DNA of 10,665 bases from assembly GCA_023145955.1 (NCBI GenBank), contig JAGLDA010000198.1, positions 1 through 10,665 on the forward strand. The letters run 5' to 3'. Each line of letters begins with the position of its first letter. The stretch's first letter is position 1. The DNA comes from Bacteroidales bacterium. GTDB taxonomy: Bacteria; Bacteroidota; Bacteroidia; Bacteroidales; UBA1556. This document shows, one piece after another, positions 1 to 7,621 of the stretch. Below the pieces are notes generated by a model. The model worked only from the letters and a program-made list of their open reading frames with translations. It ran no database searches and was not told the origin of the DNA. The position numbers and the translations under genes are program-made.

Positions 1-2
1 AC

Positions 3-470
3 TTAAATCGTACCATAAGGAATATTGGCAATGCCGTCAGCAATTTGGTTAATTCCTTTATCTAGTTTTTTGCCTACCATCATTTTCATCATCATATTCA
101 ATTCAACGTGTAATGTAATTCGCATTTTACAATTCAGTTCATCAGAAGGGATAAGTTGAATCCATAATTTAAAATCAAATTTGGTACTATCATCACTTAC
201 AATCTTTACTAACTTATACTCTTCTCTCTCTTCAATATGTAAAGCAATATTTCCGATTGGAGGCAAATCAAAAGAGCAGGAATCTCTATCCGCAGTAAAA
301 TTCTGTATATCCATCCCTTTTGCTTTATCACCCATCTGCTCTTTAGCACGAGACATATTCTCTGGGCCAAACATTGAATTTAAAAAATCCAGATTAGAAA
401 GTCTATTATATACTGTTTCGCTATCCGAATTTACTGTTTTAATATCACTAATGTATTTTTGAATTGCCAT
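3..470 (-). CDS. SRPBCC-fold (START-like) small cytoplasmic protein
   Basis: A complete 155-residue protein with no signal peptide or membrane segment, so probably cytoplasmic. Its layout suits an SRPBCC/START-like fold: an N-terminal strand followed by a 'SDSETVYNRLSNLDFLNSMF' helix region (about residues 15-34), alternating strands in the middle (the 'CSFDLPPIGNIALHI' stretch and 'KFDFKLWIQLIP'), and a long amphipathic C-terminal helix rich in Met and Lys. Such folds bind hydrophobic ligands, but nothing here identifies a ligand or reaction. The length is about normal for the fold. It is divergent from the next gene and has its own -7 box about 25 bp upstream of the ATG. The stop lies at the window edge, so its downstream neighbour is unseen. 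The fold assignment is from pattern recognition, not an alignment. Confidence 0.75.
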   Translation of the reverse strand: MAIQKYISDIKTVNSDSETVYNRLSNLDFLNSMFGPENMSRAKEQMGDKAKGMDIQNFTADRDSCSFDLPPIGNIALHIEEREEYKLVKIVSDDSTKFDFKLWIQLIPSDELNCKMRITLHVELNMMMKMMVGKKLDKGINQIADGIANIPYGTI

Positions 471-495
471 AATTATTGCTTTTTAATAACATCTA

Positions 496-503
496 CAAAA
501 GTA
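496..503 (-). promoter_or_regulatory. Bacteroidota -7 promoter box for the SRPBCC gene
   Basis: On the minus strand this reads TACTTTTG, an exact match to the Bacteroidota -7 consensus TAnnTTTG. It would start transcription near 490, giving a leader of about 20 nt before the ATG at 470. No clear TTG/TTTG -33 element is visible at the expected spacing. Confidence 0.5.
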
Positions 504-614
504 ATAATATTTAACCATTTACTAATCTATTATTAATATTCACCTTAGTTTTTGTCATTAATAAAAGTATTAATCTGCAATACAATTAAATATGCTTACT
601 ACTGATAATATATA

Positions 615-622
615 TAACTTTG
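615..622 (+). promoter_or_regulatory. Bacteroidota -7 promoter box for the repeat protein/TonB receptor/DUF4249 operon
   Basis: TAACTTTG matches the Bacteroidota -7 consensus TAnnTTTG. It sits 26 bp before the ATG at 649, predicting a leader of about 20 nt for the three-gene operon. No good -33 TTTG is seen at the usual spacing. A second box on the opposite strand of the same 178-bp gap serves the divergent gene. Confidence 0.5.
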
Positions 623-648
623 TCTGCTACATATAAAATTCAATTTGA

Positions 649-2472
649 ATGACAAAAAAAATTCTTTTTTCCTTAGTTTTATTATTTCTTAGTCAGTTGG
701 TCGTTGGCCAAAATATTAAGAAAGCTTTTAGCGCTATTGATGATGACAACTATACTTCTGCAAGGATTATTTTTAATAGTGCCATCAATAATGCTGACAC
801 CAAAGCTATTGGAGAATATGGTATGGCTATAGTTTACAGAAACACTAGCCTCCGAAATGAGGACATGTATAGAGCCTTCGAAAGCATTACAAATGCAAAG
901 AAAGATTTTGAAAGTTGTGATGAGAAGCTGAAAAAAAAATACAAGAAGTATATTAATGATGTTGCAATAGAGAATGAATTCGCTGTTATTGATCAATTAC
1001 TATTTAATCAAGTAAAGGCCGAAGATGAAGTAAAGGCATATCAAAAACATATTGATAAATGCGAAAATTCTAAATATCATAATCAGGTAAAAGATCTTAG
1101 AAATACTAAAGCCTACAATATTGCTATTGATTTTAATACTATTTCTGCATATAAAAGTTTTTGTGATGATTATCCCAACAGCAATGAGTATTCTCAAGCA
1201 CAAACAATTTTGTTCACTTTGGCTTGGAGCGAATGTCAAGCAAAAAACCAAAAGCAAGATTATCAAAAATTTATTGATACATACCCAAATGCACCACAAG
1301 TAAGGGTGGCTAAGAAAAAATTAAAAGAAATTGATTATGCATACGCTCTTAAAATAAATAGCCAATTTGCTTTTGATAGTTTTATTGCCAAATATCCTAA
1401 TTCCAAAGAAGCGCATGAGCTTCAAGGCAAGGGAATTATCAATTCATACAATAATGTTGAAAGATTTAAAAGCATTAAAGTTTGTGAGAATTTTATTAAT
1501 CTTTATCCAAACTCCGAATATTCAGCACGAGTAACTACAATTCGCGATTCGTTGGCTTATGAATCTGCTATAAATATAAATAGTGCTGAAGAATACAGCT
1601 CTTTCATAGAGAAGTATCCTAATGCAGTGCAAGTACCTCTGGTAATGGAAAAAATGGGCAAACTTTTATACTCTAATGAAGAGCTGCAAATAAAAAGGAA
1701 AAAACATGCTATAATAAATGACAGCATCATAAGTATTAAAATATACAGCCCTGATGGATCATTAACGATAATGCAAGAAAAGAAATTTGATATTTATGGC
1801 AATTGCATTTACAATTTCGAGCAATTACTATCCGACTATTCGGAATTGAAGAGTAGTTTTTTTGATAATGCTGGTGATAAAATAACAAAAGAAGAGCTCT
1901 ATATAAATAATAAATTAAAAAGCACTACTGAATATTCATATAATAATAAAGGACTTAAGACCATAGCAAAAACTATATGCCATTTAAACTGTGAGGATAA
2001 TTCTACAATACTTATTGATAGTTTTGAATATAACGATAAAAGAGAACTATTGAGCAAGAAGGAGTATTCTGATAGCAATCTTATAGAAAGCAATATATAC
2101 AGCTACAACTCTAAAGGAAACAGAATTGGTAATATTCTTAAAATAAAATCTGCAGACAGCTATAAGCATTATATTATTAAAATGAACTATAATGCTAATG
2201 GGTATCTAATTCAAAAGACTGTTGCAAACAAAGATGGCGAAATTAGTAAAGTAGATAGTTATACATACGATGGAATGGATAAAATAATATCGGCATCACG
2301 ATATGATACTAGAGGAACACAAATAACAACATATAATTATAATGATAGAGGGCTTGTTGATTATGAGAAGATAACATATAAGCATGATACATCCATAGAA
2401 GACATTCGTAATTGGGAATACAAAATTAAAGAATCTAAAGAAGAAACTAAAGTAAATAAAACCGAAGAATAA
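649..2472 (+). CDS. Secreted protein with six 37-residue helical repeats and a YD/Rhs-like C-terminal repeat region
   Basis: 607 residues. Residues 1-20 form a Sec signal peptide (KK, then a Leu/Val-rich core, then VVGQ) with no lipobox Cys, so the product is exported. Residues about 120-340 hold six repeats in exact 37-residue register. The motif 'FIxxYPNS', or a variant, recurs with its key aromatic at positions 138 (Cys here), 175, 212, 249, 286 and 323. This resembles TPR-like two-helix repeats of envelope proteins. Residues about 360-580 switch to beta-rich repeats with Y-[ND]-x-x-G turns (for example at 431, 486, 514, 552 and 564), like YD/Rhs or YwqK-type repeats. The tail (about 585-607) is charged, Lys/Glu-rich. 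No catalytic motif is visible. It heads an operon and ends 2 bp before the TonB receptor start, so a role at the cell surface or periplasm with that receptor is inferred. I do not recognise a named family for the whole protein. Confidence 0.85.
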   Translation: MTKKILFSLVLLFLSQLVVGQNIKKAFSAIDDDNYTSARIIFNSAINNADTKAIGEYGMAIVYRNTSLRNEDMYRAFESITNAKKDFESCDEKLKKKYKKYINDVAIENEFAVIDQLLFNQVKAEDEVKAYQKHIDKCENSKYHNQVKDLRNTKAYNIAIDFNTISAYKSFCDDYPNSNEYSQAQTILFTLAWSECQAKNQKQDYQKFIDTYPNAPQVRVAKKKLKEIDYAYALKINSQFAFDSFIAKYPNSKEAHELQGKGIINSYNNVERFKSIKVCENFINLYPNSEYSARVTTIRDSLAYESAININSAEEYSSFIEKYPNAVQVPLVMEKMGKLLYSNEELQIKRKKHAIINDSIISIKIYSPDGSLTIMQEKKFDIYGNCIYNFEQLLSDYSELKSSFFDNAGDKITKEELYINNKLKSTTEYSYNNKGLKTIAKTICHLNCEDNSTILIDSFEYNDKRELLSKKEYSDSNLIESNIYSYNSKGNRIGNILKIKSADSYKHYIIKMNYNANGYLIQKTVANKDGEISKVDSYTYDGMDKIISASRYDTRGTQITTYNYNDRGLVDYEKITYKHDTSIEDIRNWEYKIKESKEETKVNKTEE

Positions 2473-2474
2473 AC

Positions 2475-4865
2475 GTGAAAATAATTTTTATAATAAAACA
2501 GTTTTTGTTAGCAAGTATAGTTTTGTCATTATTGTCAAGCAATCTATTTGCACAATCTCAAAAGCAGTATAGTGTTAGCGGAACAATTGCGGATGCTAGC
2601 AGTGGAGAGGACTTAATAGGCGCAATGGTAAGGGTAAAAGAAAGGCCAACATTAGGAGCCATAAGCAATGTTTATGGTTTTTATTCCCTATCGTTGCCCC
2701 AAGGAAATTACACTCTAGAATATAGTTATGTGGGCTTTCAGCTTAAATCCATAAAGGTTTCCATTAAAACAAATCTTACAAAAAATGTAGAACTTAGCTC
2801 ATCCTCAAGGCAGATAAAAGGAGTAGAAATTACAGGAGAACGCTCCGATGCCAATGTTACCAGTAGCGAAATGAGTGTAAGTAAGGTTTCCATAAAAGAA
2901 GTTGAAAAAATACCCGTTCTTTTTGGAGAGCGTGATGTAATGAAAACTATACAACTACTACCAGGAATAAAAAGTGAAGGCGATGGTGGAGCAGGATTCT
3001 TTGTTCGTGGTGGCAGTGCCGATCAGAACTTAATTCTCCTCGACGAAGCTCCCGTTTATAATGCATCTCATATGATGGGTTTTTTCTCTGTATTTAATTC
3101 TGACGCTCTAAAAGATGTAAAACTCTATAAAGGAGGAACTCCTGCCCAATATGGCGGCCGACTATCCTCAGTAATGGATATAAAAATGAAAGAAGGAAAT
3201 AACAAAACCTTTCATGCTTCTGGAGGAATTGGGTTAATCTCTTCAAAGTTAAGTATTGAAGGGCCTATAGTAAAAGATAAAGGCTCATTTATAGTAAGTG
3301 GAAGACGTACTTATGCCGATATATTTCTTGTTTTTTCTACTAGTGAGGAGCAGAAAAAGAGCACACTATTCTTTTACGACTTCAATGTAAAAGCAAATTA
3401 CAAAATAAGCGATAAAGACAGGATTTTTTTATCAGGTTACCTCGGTCGTGATAAGTTTGGTTTTAATGAGGATTTTGGTTTTGATTGGGGAAATAAAACT
3501 GCCACTTTCAGATGGAATCATATTTTCAACTCAAAGCTTTTTTCGAATACTACTGTGCTGTATAGCGATTATAATTATGTATTTAAAGCTAGTTTCAACA
3601 ATAAAAAAATAGAGGCGGGCTCCGAGATAGTAGATTTTAATATTAAAGAAGATTTACAATATTTTATCAATAATAATAACAAACTTAGATTTGGAGGAAA
3701 TTTAATTCATCATACATTTAGCCCTGGCGATTTGAAAGTTGATGATGTAATCCAGCCCGACAATACATTAGAAGATAGGTATAGCTTAGAAAGTGCATTA
3801 TATATATCCAATGAGCAAAAAATTGGCAAATATTTTCAGATTACTTATGGGTTGCGATATTCTAATTTCACACAAATAGGTCCTGGTACAATTTATAATT
3901 TTGATACAAATGGAGAACTTCTAGATACTGCAAATTATACAAAAAACGAAAAAGTAGCTTCTTTTAATGGATTAGCCCCTCGTGTAAATATGCTTTACAT
4001 TATTAATCCCAAAAGTTCTGTTAAAGCCTCTTATGCACGTACTTATCAATATTTGCACTTGGTATCTAACTCCACAAGTAGCACTCCTACTGACGTATGG
4101 CTACCTAGCTCTAATAACGTAAAGCCCGAAATTGCCGACCAAGTAGCTCTTGGATATTTTCGCAATTTTAAGAATAACATTTATGAATTCTCCGCTGAAA
4201 TTTACTATAAGAAAATTCAGAATGCTATAGATTATAGGGTTGGTGCTGAAGTGAATTTCAATCCGTATTTAGAAGGCGATTTAATTTTTGGTGATGGAAG
4301 AGCATATGGATTAGAGCTAATGTTTAAAAAACGTATAGGTAGATTTACTGGTTGGACTTCTTATACTCTATCTAGAGTAGAAAAGCAATTTGAAGAAATA
4401 AATAGTAATACATTTTACCCTGCTCGCCAAGATAGAACTCACGACTTTTCCATTGTAGGAATGTTTGATATTACAGAGCGACTAAATATTGCAGCTACAT
4501 GGGTTTTTTATACGGGAAGCGCCGTTACATTTCCTTCAGCAAAATATATAATTGATGGAATGACCTATAACTACTATACCGAACGAAATGGCTATCGTAT
4601 GCCCGATTATCATAGACTAGATTTTGGTATAAACTGGAATGCAAAAGAATATACTCATAAATTGAATATCCAAACTGGTAAACTCGAAAAGGTTAGAAAA
4701 CGAATTCAATCCAGCTGGAATTTTTCAGTTTATAATGTGTATGGACGTGAGAATGCATACTCTATTAGCTTTAGAACTTCTGCCAATAATCCTAATAATA
4801 CAGAAGCAGTTCAGCTATCATTATTTAGATGGATACCATCAGTAAGTTATAATTTTAAGTTTTAA
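2475..4865 (+). CDS. TonB-dependent outer membrane receptor with carboxypeptidase-like regulatory N-terminal domain
   Basis: 796 residues. The start is GTG. The next in-frame Met is about residue 51, which would lose the signal peptide (residues 1-26, ending NLFA before Gln). Residues about 32-107 are a carboxypeptidase D regulatory-like beta-sandwich ('SVSGTIADASSGEDLIGAMV', then a 'GxYSLSLPQGNYTLEYSYVGF'-like pattern). The plug domain follows at about 125-240, with 'FVRGGSADQNLILLDEAPVY' and 'GGTPAQYGGRLSSVMDIKMK'. The rest is the beta-barrel, ending in Phe as outer membrane proteins do. Energised by TonB, such receptors import bound ligands across the outer membrane. At about 800 residues it is shorter than typical SusC proteins (about 1000), and no SusD is adjacent. 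Its partner is the DUF4249 lipoprotein 4 bp downstream, a common Bacteroidota pairing. The substrate cannot be read from the sequence. Confidence 0.93.
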   Translation: MKIIFIIKQFLLASIVLSLLSSNLFAQSQKQYSVSGTIADASSGEDLIGAMVRVKERPTLGAISNVYGFYSLSLPQGNYTLEYSYVGFQLKSIKVSIKTNLTKNVELSSSSRQIKGVEITGERSDANVTSSEMSVSKVSIKEVEKIPVLFGERDVMKTIQLLPGIKSEGDGGAGFFVRGGSADQNLILLDEAPVYNASHMMGFFSVFNSDALKDVKLYKGGTPAQYGGRLSSVMDIKMKEGNNKTFHASGGIGLISSKLSIEGPIVKDKGSFIVSGRRTYADIFLVFSTSEEQKKSTLFFYDFNVKANYKISDKDRIFLSGYLGRDKFGFNEDFGFDWGNKTATFRWNHIFNSKLFSNTTVLYSDYNYVFKASFNNKKIEAGSEIVDFNIKEDLQYFINNNNKLRFGGNLIHHTFSPGDLKVDDVIQPDNTLEDRYSLESALYISNEQKIGKYFQITYGLRYSNFTQIGPGTIYNFDTNGELLDTANYTKNEKVASFNGLAPRVNMLYIINPKSSVKASYARTYQYLHLVSNSTSSTPTDVWLPSSNNVKPEIADQVALGYFRNFKNNIYEFSAEIYYKKIQNAIDYRVGAEVNFNPYLEGDLIFGDGRAYGLELMFKKRIGRFTGWTSYTLSRVEKQFEEINSNTFYPARQDRTHDFSIVGMFDITERLNIAATWVFYTGSAVTFPSAKYIIDGMTYNYYTERNGYRMPDYHRLDFGINWNAKEYTHKLNIQTGKLEKVRKRIQSSWNFSVYNVYGRENAYSISFRTSANNPNNTEAVQLSLFRWIPSVSYNFKF

Positions 4866-4869
4866 GAAA

Positions 4870-5679
4870 ATGAAGATAAGAACAATTATATACCTATCAA
4901 TACTAGTAATATTAGCATCATGCACTAAAGTTATTGACGTGGACTTGAATGAAGCTGACCCAAAAATTGTGGTAGATGCATATATTCAAGATTATGAAGA
5001 TGTAAATAGTATTCAAAAAGTATTTGTAAAGTTAAGTAGGTCATCAAGTGTATTTGAAGATAATACTATTGATGTAATAGAAAATCAGACTATTTACGCG
5101 ATTAATGAAAGTGGCAATCGATTTAAATTGGATTGGCATGCCGACAGTGCTCTCCAAAACTATTCTGCAATAATAAATAACGCGGATAAGAGCACAAATT
5201 GGTCAATAGAGACTACTATTGAAGGAATAGATATTACTGCCGAAACAAGCATTCCAAATTTTGTTGGACTAGATTCAATAGTGGCAACAAAACTACCTTT
5301 TGGCCCTCCAAAAGAAGGCCTTTCTGTAATTTGTTTTTTTAACGATATAGCTGGTGAAGCTAATAATTACCGCTTTAGGATTTTTGTAAATGGCACTAAT
5401 ATGGGAGGCTTATATATTACCCGTGACGATGCTTTTGATGGAGAACAAATTGCATACCCATTTATGCATACCGAGGTTCAAATAGGTGATACTGTAAGAG
5501 TGGATTTATTATCTATTGACGAATTCTCATTAGATTATTATAAAGTTTTTGCCATGACCAATGGAGGCGGAGGATTTTCAGCCGCACCTGGCAATCCAAT
5601 ATCCAATATTAAAGGAGAAGATGCCATTGGAATATTCACTGGGCAAACTATTTCTAGCGTAACAAGAATTATTGATTAA
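4870..5679 (+). CDS. DUF4249 family lipoprotein
   Basis: 269 residues with a lipoprotein signal peptide. A hydrophobic core ends in the lipobox LASC, with Cys18 as the lipidated residue. Just after the Cys comes 'KVIDVDLNEADPKIVVDAYI', the characteristic DUF4249 opening. The C-terminal part has the family's 'Y-x-V-F...GGGGFSAAPGNPISNI' stretch and the 'GIFTGQ' strand. DUF4249 proteins are Bacteroidota envelope lipoproteins of unknown biochemical function, usually encoded beside a TonB-dependent receptor. By analogy with SusD they may be surface-exposed ligand-binding partners, but that is inference. The ATG lies 4 bp after the receptor stop, so the two are co-transcribed. The length is at the short end for the family, but both ends are present and there is no sign of truncation. 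Confidence 0.93.
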   Translation: MKIRTIIYLSILVILASCTKVIDVDLNEADPKIVVDAYIQDYEDVNSIQKVFVKLSRSSSVFEDNTIDVIENQTIYAINESGNRFKLDWHADSALQNYSAIINNADKSTNWSIETTIEGIDITAETSIPNFVGLDSIVATKLPFGPPKEGLSVICFFNDIAGEANNYRFRIFVNGTNMGGLYITRDDAFDGEQIAYPFMHTEVQIGDTVRVDLLSIDEFSLDYYKVFAMTNGGGGFSAAPGNPISNIKGEDAIGIFTGQTISSVTRIID

Positions 5680-5725
5680 TAAAAGAATACCTATTCTGGA
5701 GTTTAACGGTACTGTGAAATAAGCT

Positions 5726-6481
5726 ATGATAACTACAAACACAAAGCAAATACTAAATGCCTCAGCTCAAAATTATGAACAGCTGGAGTTTATTGATAAC
5801 GACCCCATACAAATTCCTCGAAAATTCACTAAAAAAGAGGATATAGAAATTGCCGGACTTATAGCAGCAACTTTAGCCTGGGGACAGCGTCCTCAAATTA
5901 TTAAAAAATCATTATTATGGATGGAGCTACTGAATTGGCAACCTTATGATTTTGTAATGAATGCCCCCGAGGAAGATTTTAAGAGATTTACAAATTTTGT
6001 ATATCGCACTTTCAATGGCGACGATTGTTTATTTTTTATGTATTCACTCCGCAATATCTATCAAAACCATGGAGGATTGGAGGCTGTTTTCTCAAAATAT
6101 CCCGATGATATGAAGAAAAGTATTACTTATTTTAGAGAAGTATTTACCGAAATTCCTCACCTAAAACGTAGTGAAAAACATATAGGAAATCCACAAAAAG
6201 GCTCTGCTGCAAAAAGAATAAATATGTACCTGCGCTGGATGGTTCGCTCATCGGCTAAAGGTGTAGATTTTGGCTTATGGTCTAAAATTAGCCCAAGTGT
6301 ACTTATGATTCCATTGGATGTGCATAGCGGCAGAATGGGGCGCAAATTTAATCTTTTGCAACGCAAACAAAGTGATTGGAAAGCGGTAGAAGAACTAACT
6401 GCTAACCTAAGATTACTTGATGCTGATGATCCAATAAAATACGACTACGCCCTTTTTGGTATGGGTGTTAATGAAAAATAA
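5726..6481 (+). CDS. TIGR02757 family (DUF2400) protein of unknown function
   Basis: 251 residues, cytoplasmic, with no signal or membrane segment. It matches the TIGR02757 family in order: 'DIEIAGLIAATLAWGQRPQI' (about residues 39-58), a central helical region with 'YRTFNGDDC', then 'NPQKGSAAKRINMYLRWMVR' (about 152-171), 'IPLDVHSGRMGRK' (about 196-208) and the C-terminal 'DDPIKYDYALFGMGVNEK'. The conserved PLD-H and NP-x-KGSA-x-KR motifs and the all-helical character recall helix-hairpin-helix DNA glycosylases. That resemblance is suggestive only, and the family has no established role that I know of. The start is firm, because an in-frame TAA lies just one codon upstream. It begins 46 bp after the DUF4249 gene with no clear terminator or promoter between, so read-through is possible although the functions look unrelated. 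Confidence 0.9.
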   Translation: MITTNTKQILNASAQNYEQLEFIDNDPIQIPRKFTKKEDIEIAGLIAATLAWGQRPQIIKKSLLWMELLNWQPYDFVMNAPEEDFKRFTNFVYRTFNGDDCLFFMYSLRNIYQNHGGLEAVFSKYPDDMKKSITYFREVFTEIPHLKRSEKHIGNPQKGSAAKRINMYLRWMVRSSAKGVDFGLWSKISPSVLMIPLDVHSGRMGRKFNLLQRKQSDWKAVEELTANLRLLDADDPIKYDYALFGMGVNEK

Positions 6482-6563
6482 ATCCTGTCTGCTTTCTTTT
6501 CATAAACTTATAATTTCTAATTGTAAATACATCTTTTAGAGTATTTTAAATTACTTATTGCAC

Positions 6564-6591
6564 TTTGCTATCAATATATTCTATACCTTTG
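6564..6591 (+). promoter_or_regulatory. Promoter of the LD-carboxypeptidase gene (TTTG ... TACCTTTG)
   Basis: TACCTTTG at 6584-6591 matches TAnnTTTG. TTTG at 6564-6567 could serve as the -33 element with a spacer of 16 bp, slightly short. A TTG at 6558-6560 would give 23 bp. Only four bases separate the -7 box from the ATG at 6596, so transcription would start at or next to the start codon. Confidence 0.55.
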
Positions 6592-6595
6592 TTGC

Positions 6596-7501
6596 ATGTT
6601 TACACCCAAATACTTAAAAGAAGGCGATAAAGTAGGAATAGTATCTACAGCACGAAAGATTAGTGCAGAAGAAGTACAGCCTGCCATTAATCAGTTCAAA
6701 GAGTGGGGTTTACAAGTTATTAAGGGTAAAAATCTTCATGCAATTGATAATCAATTTGCTGGCACTGAAAAGCAAAGAGCACATGATTTGCAAAATATGA
6801 TAAACGACCCTGATATTAAGGCAGTTTTTTGCGCCAGGGGAGGATATGGTACAGTACAAATTATTGATCAAATAAATTGGGCTGCATTCTGCCGAAATCC
6901 TAAATGGATTGTGGGTTATAGTGATGTTACCGTGCTTCATTCACAAATACAAAGAGTATGCAATACAGAGAGCATACACGCTGCTATGCCAATAAACTTT
7001 GGTACATCATACATTACTGAAGAGGCTATATCATCACTAAAAGAAGCTCTATTTAATGGCCACACAAATTATACTTTTGCTAGCCATGCATACAATAGAC
7101 CAGGATTGATACAAGCTCCCATTAGTGGCGGAAATTTATCAATTTTATATTCATTATTAGGCTCTAAAAGTGAAGTGAAATCACGTAATAGCATACTTTT
7201 TATTGAGGATTTAGATGAATACCTCTACCATATTGATAGAATAATGATGAATCTAGAACGAAACGAAAAGCTGCGAAATATTAAAGGGCTAATTGTTGGA
7301 GGGATGAATCAAATGAATGATAATCCAATCCCTTTTGGAAAATCTGCTGAAGAAATAATTTTTGAAAGAACAAAGCGTTATAAATATCCCGTTTGCTTTA
7401 ATTTTCCTGCTGGACATATTGCCGATAATAGAGCAATAATAATGGGAAGAAAAAGCCTTTTGGAAGTTGGAGAAACAGAAACCCTATTCACACAAACATA
7501 A
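6596..7501 (+). CDS. ldcA: LD-carboxypeptidase, peptidase family S66 (LdcA-like)
   Basis: 301 residues, the usual size for S66 peptidases. The enzyme removes the terminal D-Ala from murein tetrapeptides (an L,D bond) in peptidoglycan recycling. There is no signal peptide, in keeping with a cytoplasmic enzyme. The N-terminus 'YLKEGDKVGIVSTARKIS' and 'CARGGYG' (79-85) are family hallmarks. The Ser-Glu-His catalytic triad is recognisable: nucleophile Ser109 in GYSD, Glu204 in FIEDLDE and His274 in PAGH. 'SGGNLSILYSLLGS' (177-190) is the conserved linker to the C-terminal domain. The start at 6596 is supported by family alignment, since the first residues match the usual start. It has its own promoter and is followed by a 120-bp gap, so it looks monocistronic. 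Some S66 members (MccF) instead cleave microcin-type peptides, and the sequence alone does not exclude that. Confidence 0.92.
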   Translation: MFTPKYLKEGDKVGIVSTARKISAEEVQPAINQFKEWGLQVIKGKNLHAIDNQFAGTEKQRAHDLQNMINDPDIKAVFCARGGYGTVQIIDQINWAAFCRNPKWIVGYSDVTVLHSQIQRVCNTESIHAAMPINFGTSYITEEAISSLKEALFNGHTNYTFASHAYNRPGLIQAPISGGNLSILYSLLGSKSEVKSRNSILFIEDLDEYLYHIDRIMMNLERNEKLRNIKGLIVGGMNQMNDNPIPFGKSAEEIIFERTKRYKYPVCFNFPAGHIADNRAIIMGRKSLLEVGETETLFTQT

Positions 7502-7514
7502 CAATAAATAAGCA

Positions 7515-7531
7515 AATAGTTATTAACTATT
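7515..7531. repeat. 17-bp perfect palindrome (8-bp arms, 1-bp centre)
   Basis: AATAGTTA-T-TAACTATT is a perfect dyad lying between ldcA and the lpxC-fabZ promoter box, about 50 bp upstream of the latter. The single central base rules out a normal hairpin terminator, and there is no T-tract. It could be a protein-binding dyad or a chance palindrome in AT-rich DNA. Confidence 0.3.
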
Positions 7532-7580
7532 AATAATTGAAAATATAATATTCATAGAAGGCCATATAAGAAATAATCAT

Positions 7581-7588
7581 TATTTTTG
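7581..7588 (+). promoter_or_regulatory. Bacteroidota -7 promoter box for lpxC-fabZ/lpxA
   Basis: TATTTTTG fits TAnnTTTG and is followed by CGCC, as often seen near Bacteroidota start sites. It predicts transcription from about 7594 and a leader of about 27 nt before the ATG at 7622. No TTG -33 element is obvious at the right distance. Confidence 0.5.
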
Positions 7589-7621
7589 CGCCATCTTTAT
7601 AAAAAATTTTAACAAAAGAAA

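Noticed and set aside
181..462. 93-residue open frame on the plus strand
   Set aside because: It lies antisense within the SRPBCC gene and has no family resemblance. It is a shadow of the minus-strand gene.
1120..1640. Repeated YPN-type motifs considered as DNA tandem repeats
   Set aside because: The repeat is clear at the protein level (37 residues), but the nucleotide copies have diverged too far to be a DNA tandem repeat.
5684..5697. Short inverted repeat AGAATA-CC-TATTCT after the DUF4249 gene
   Set aside because: The arms are short and AT-rich, the loop leaves about five usable pairs, and no T-tract follows, so I do not call it a terminator.
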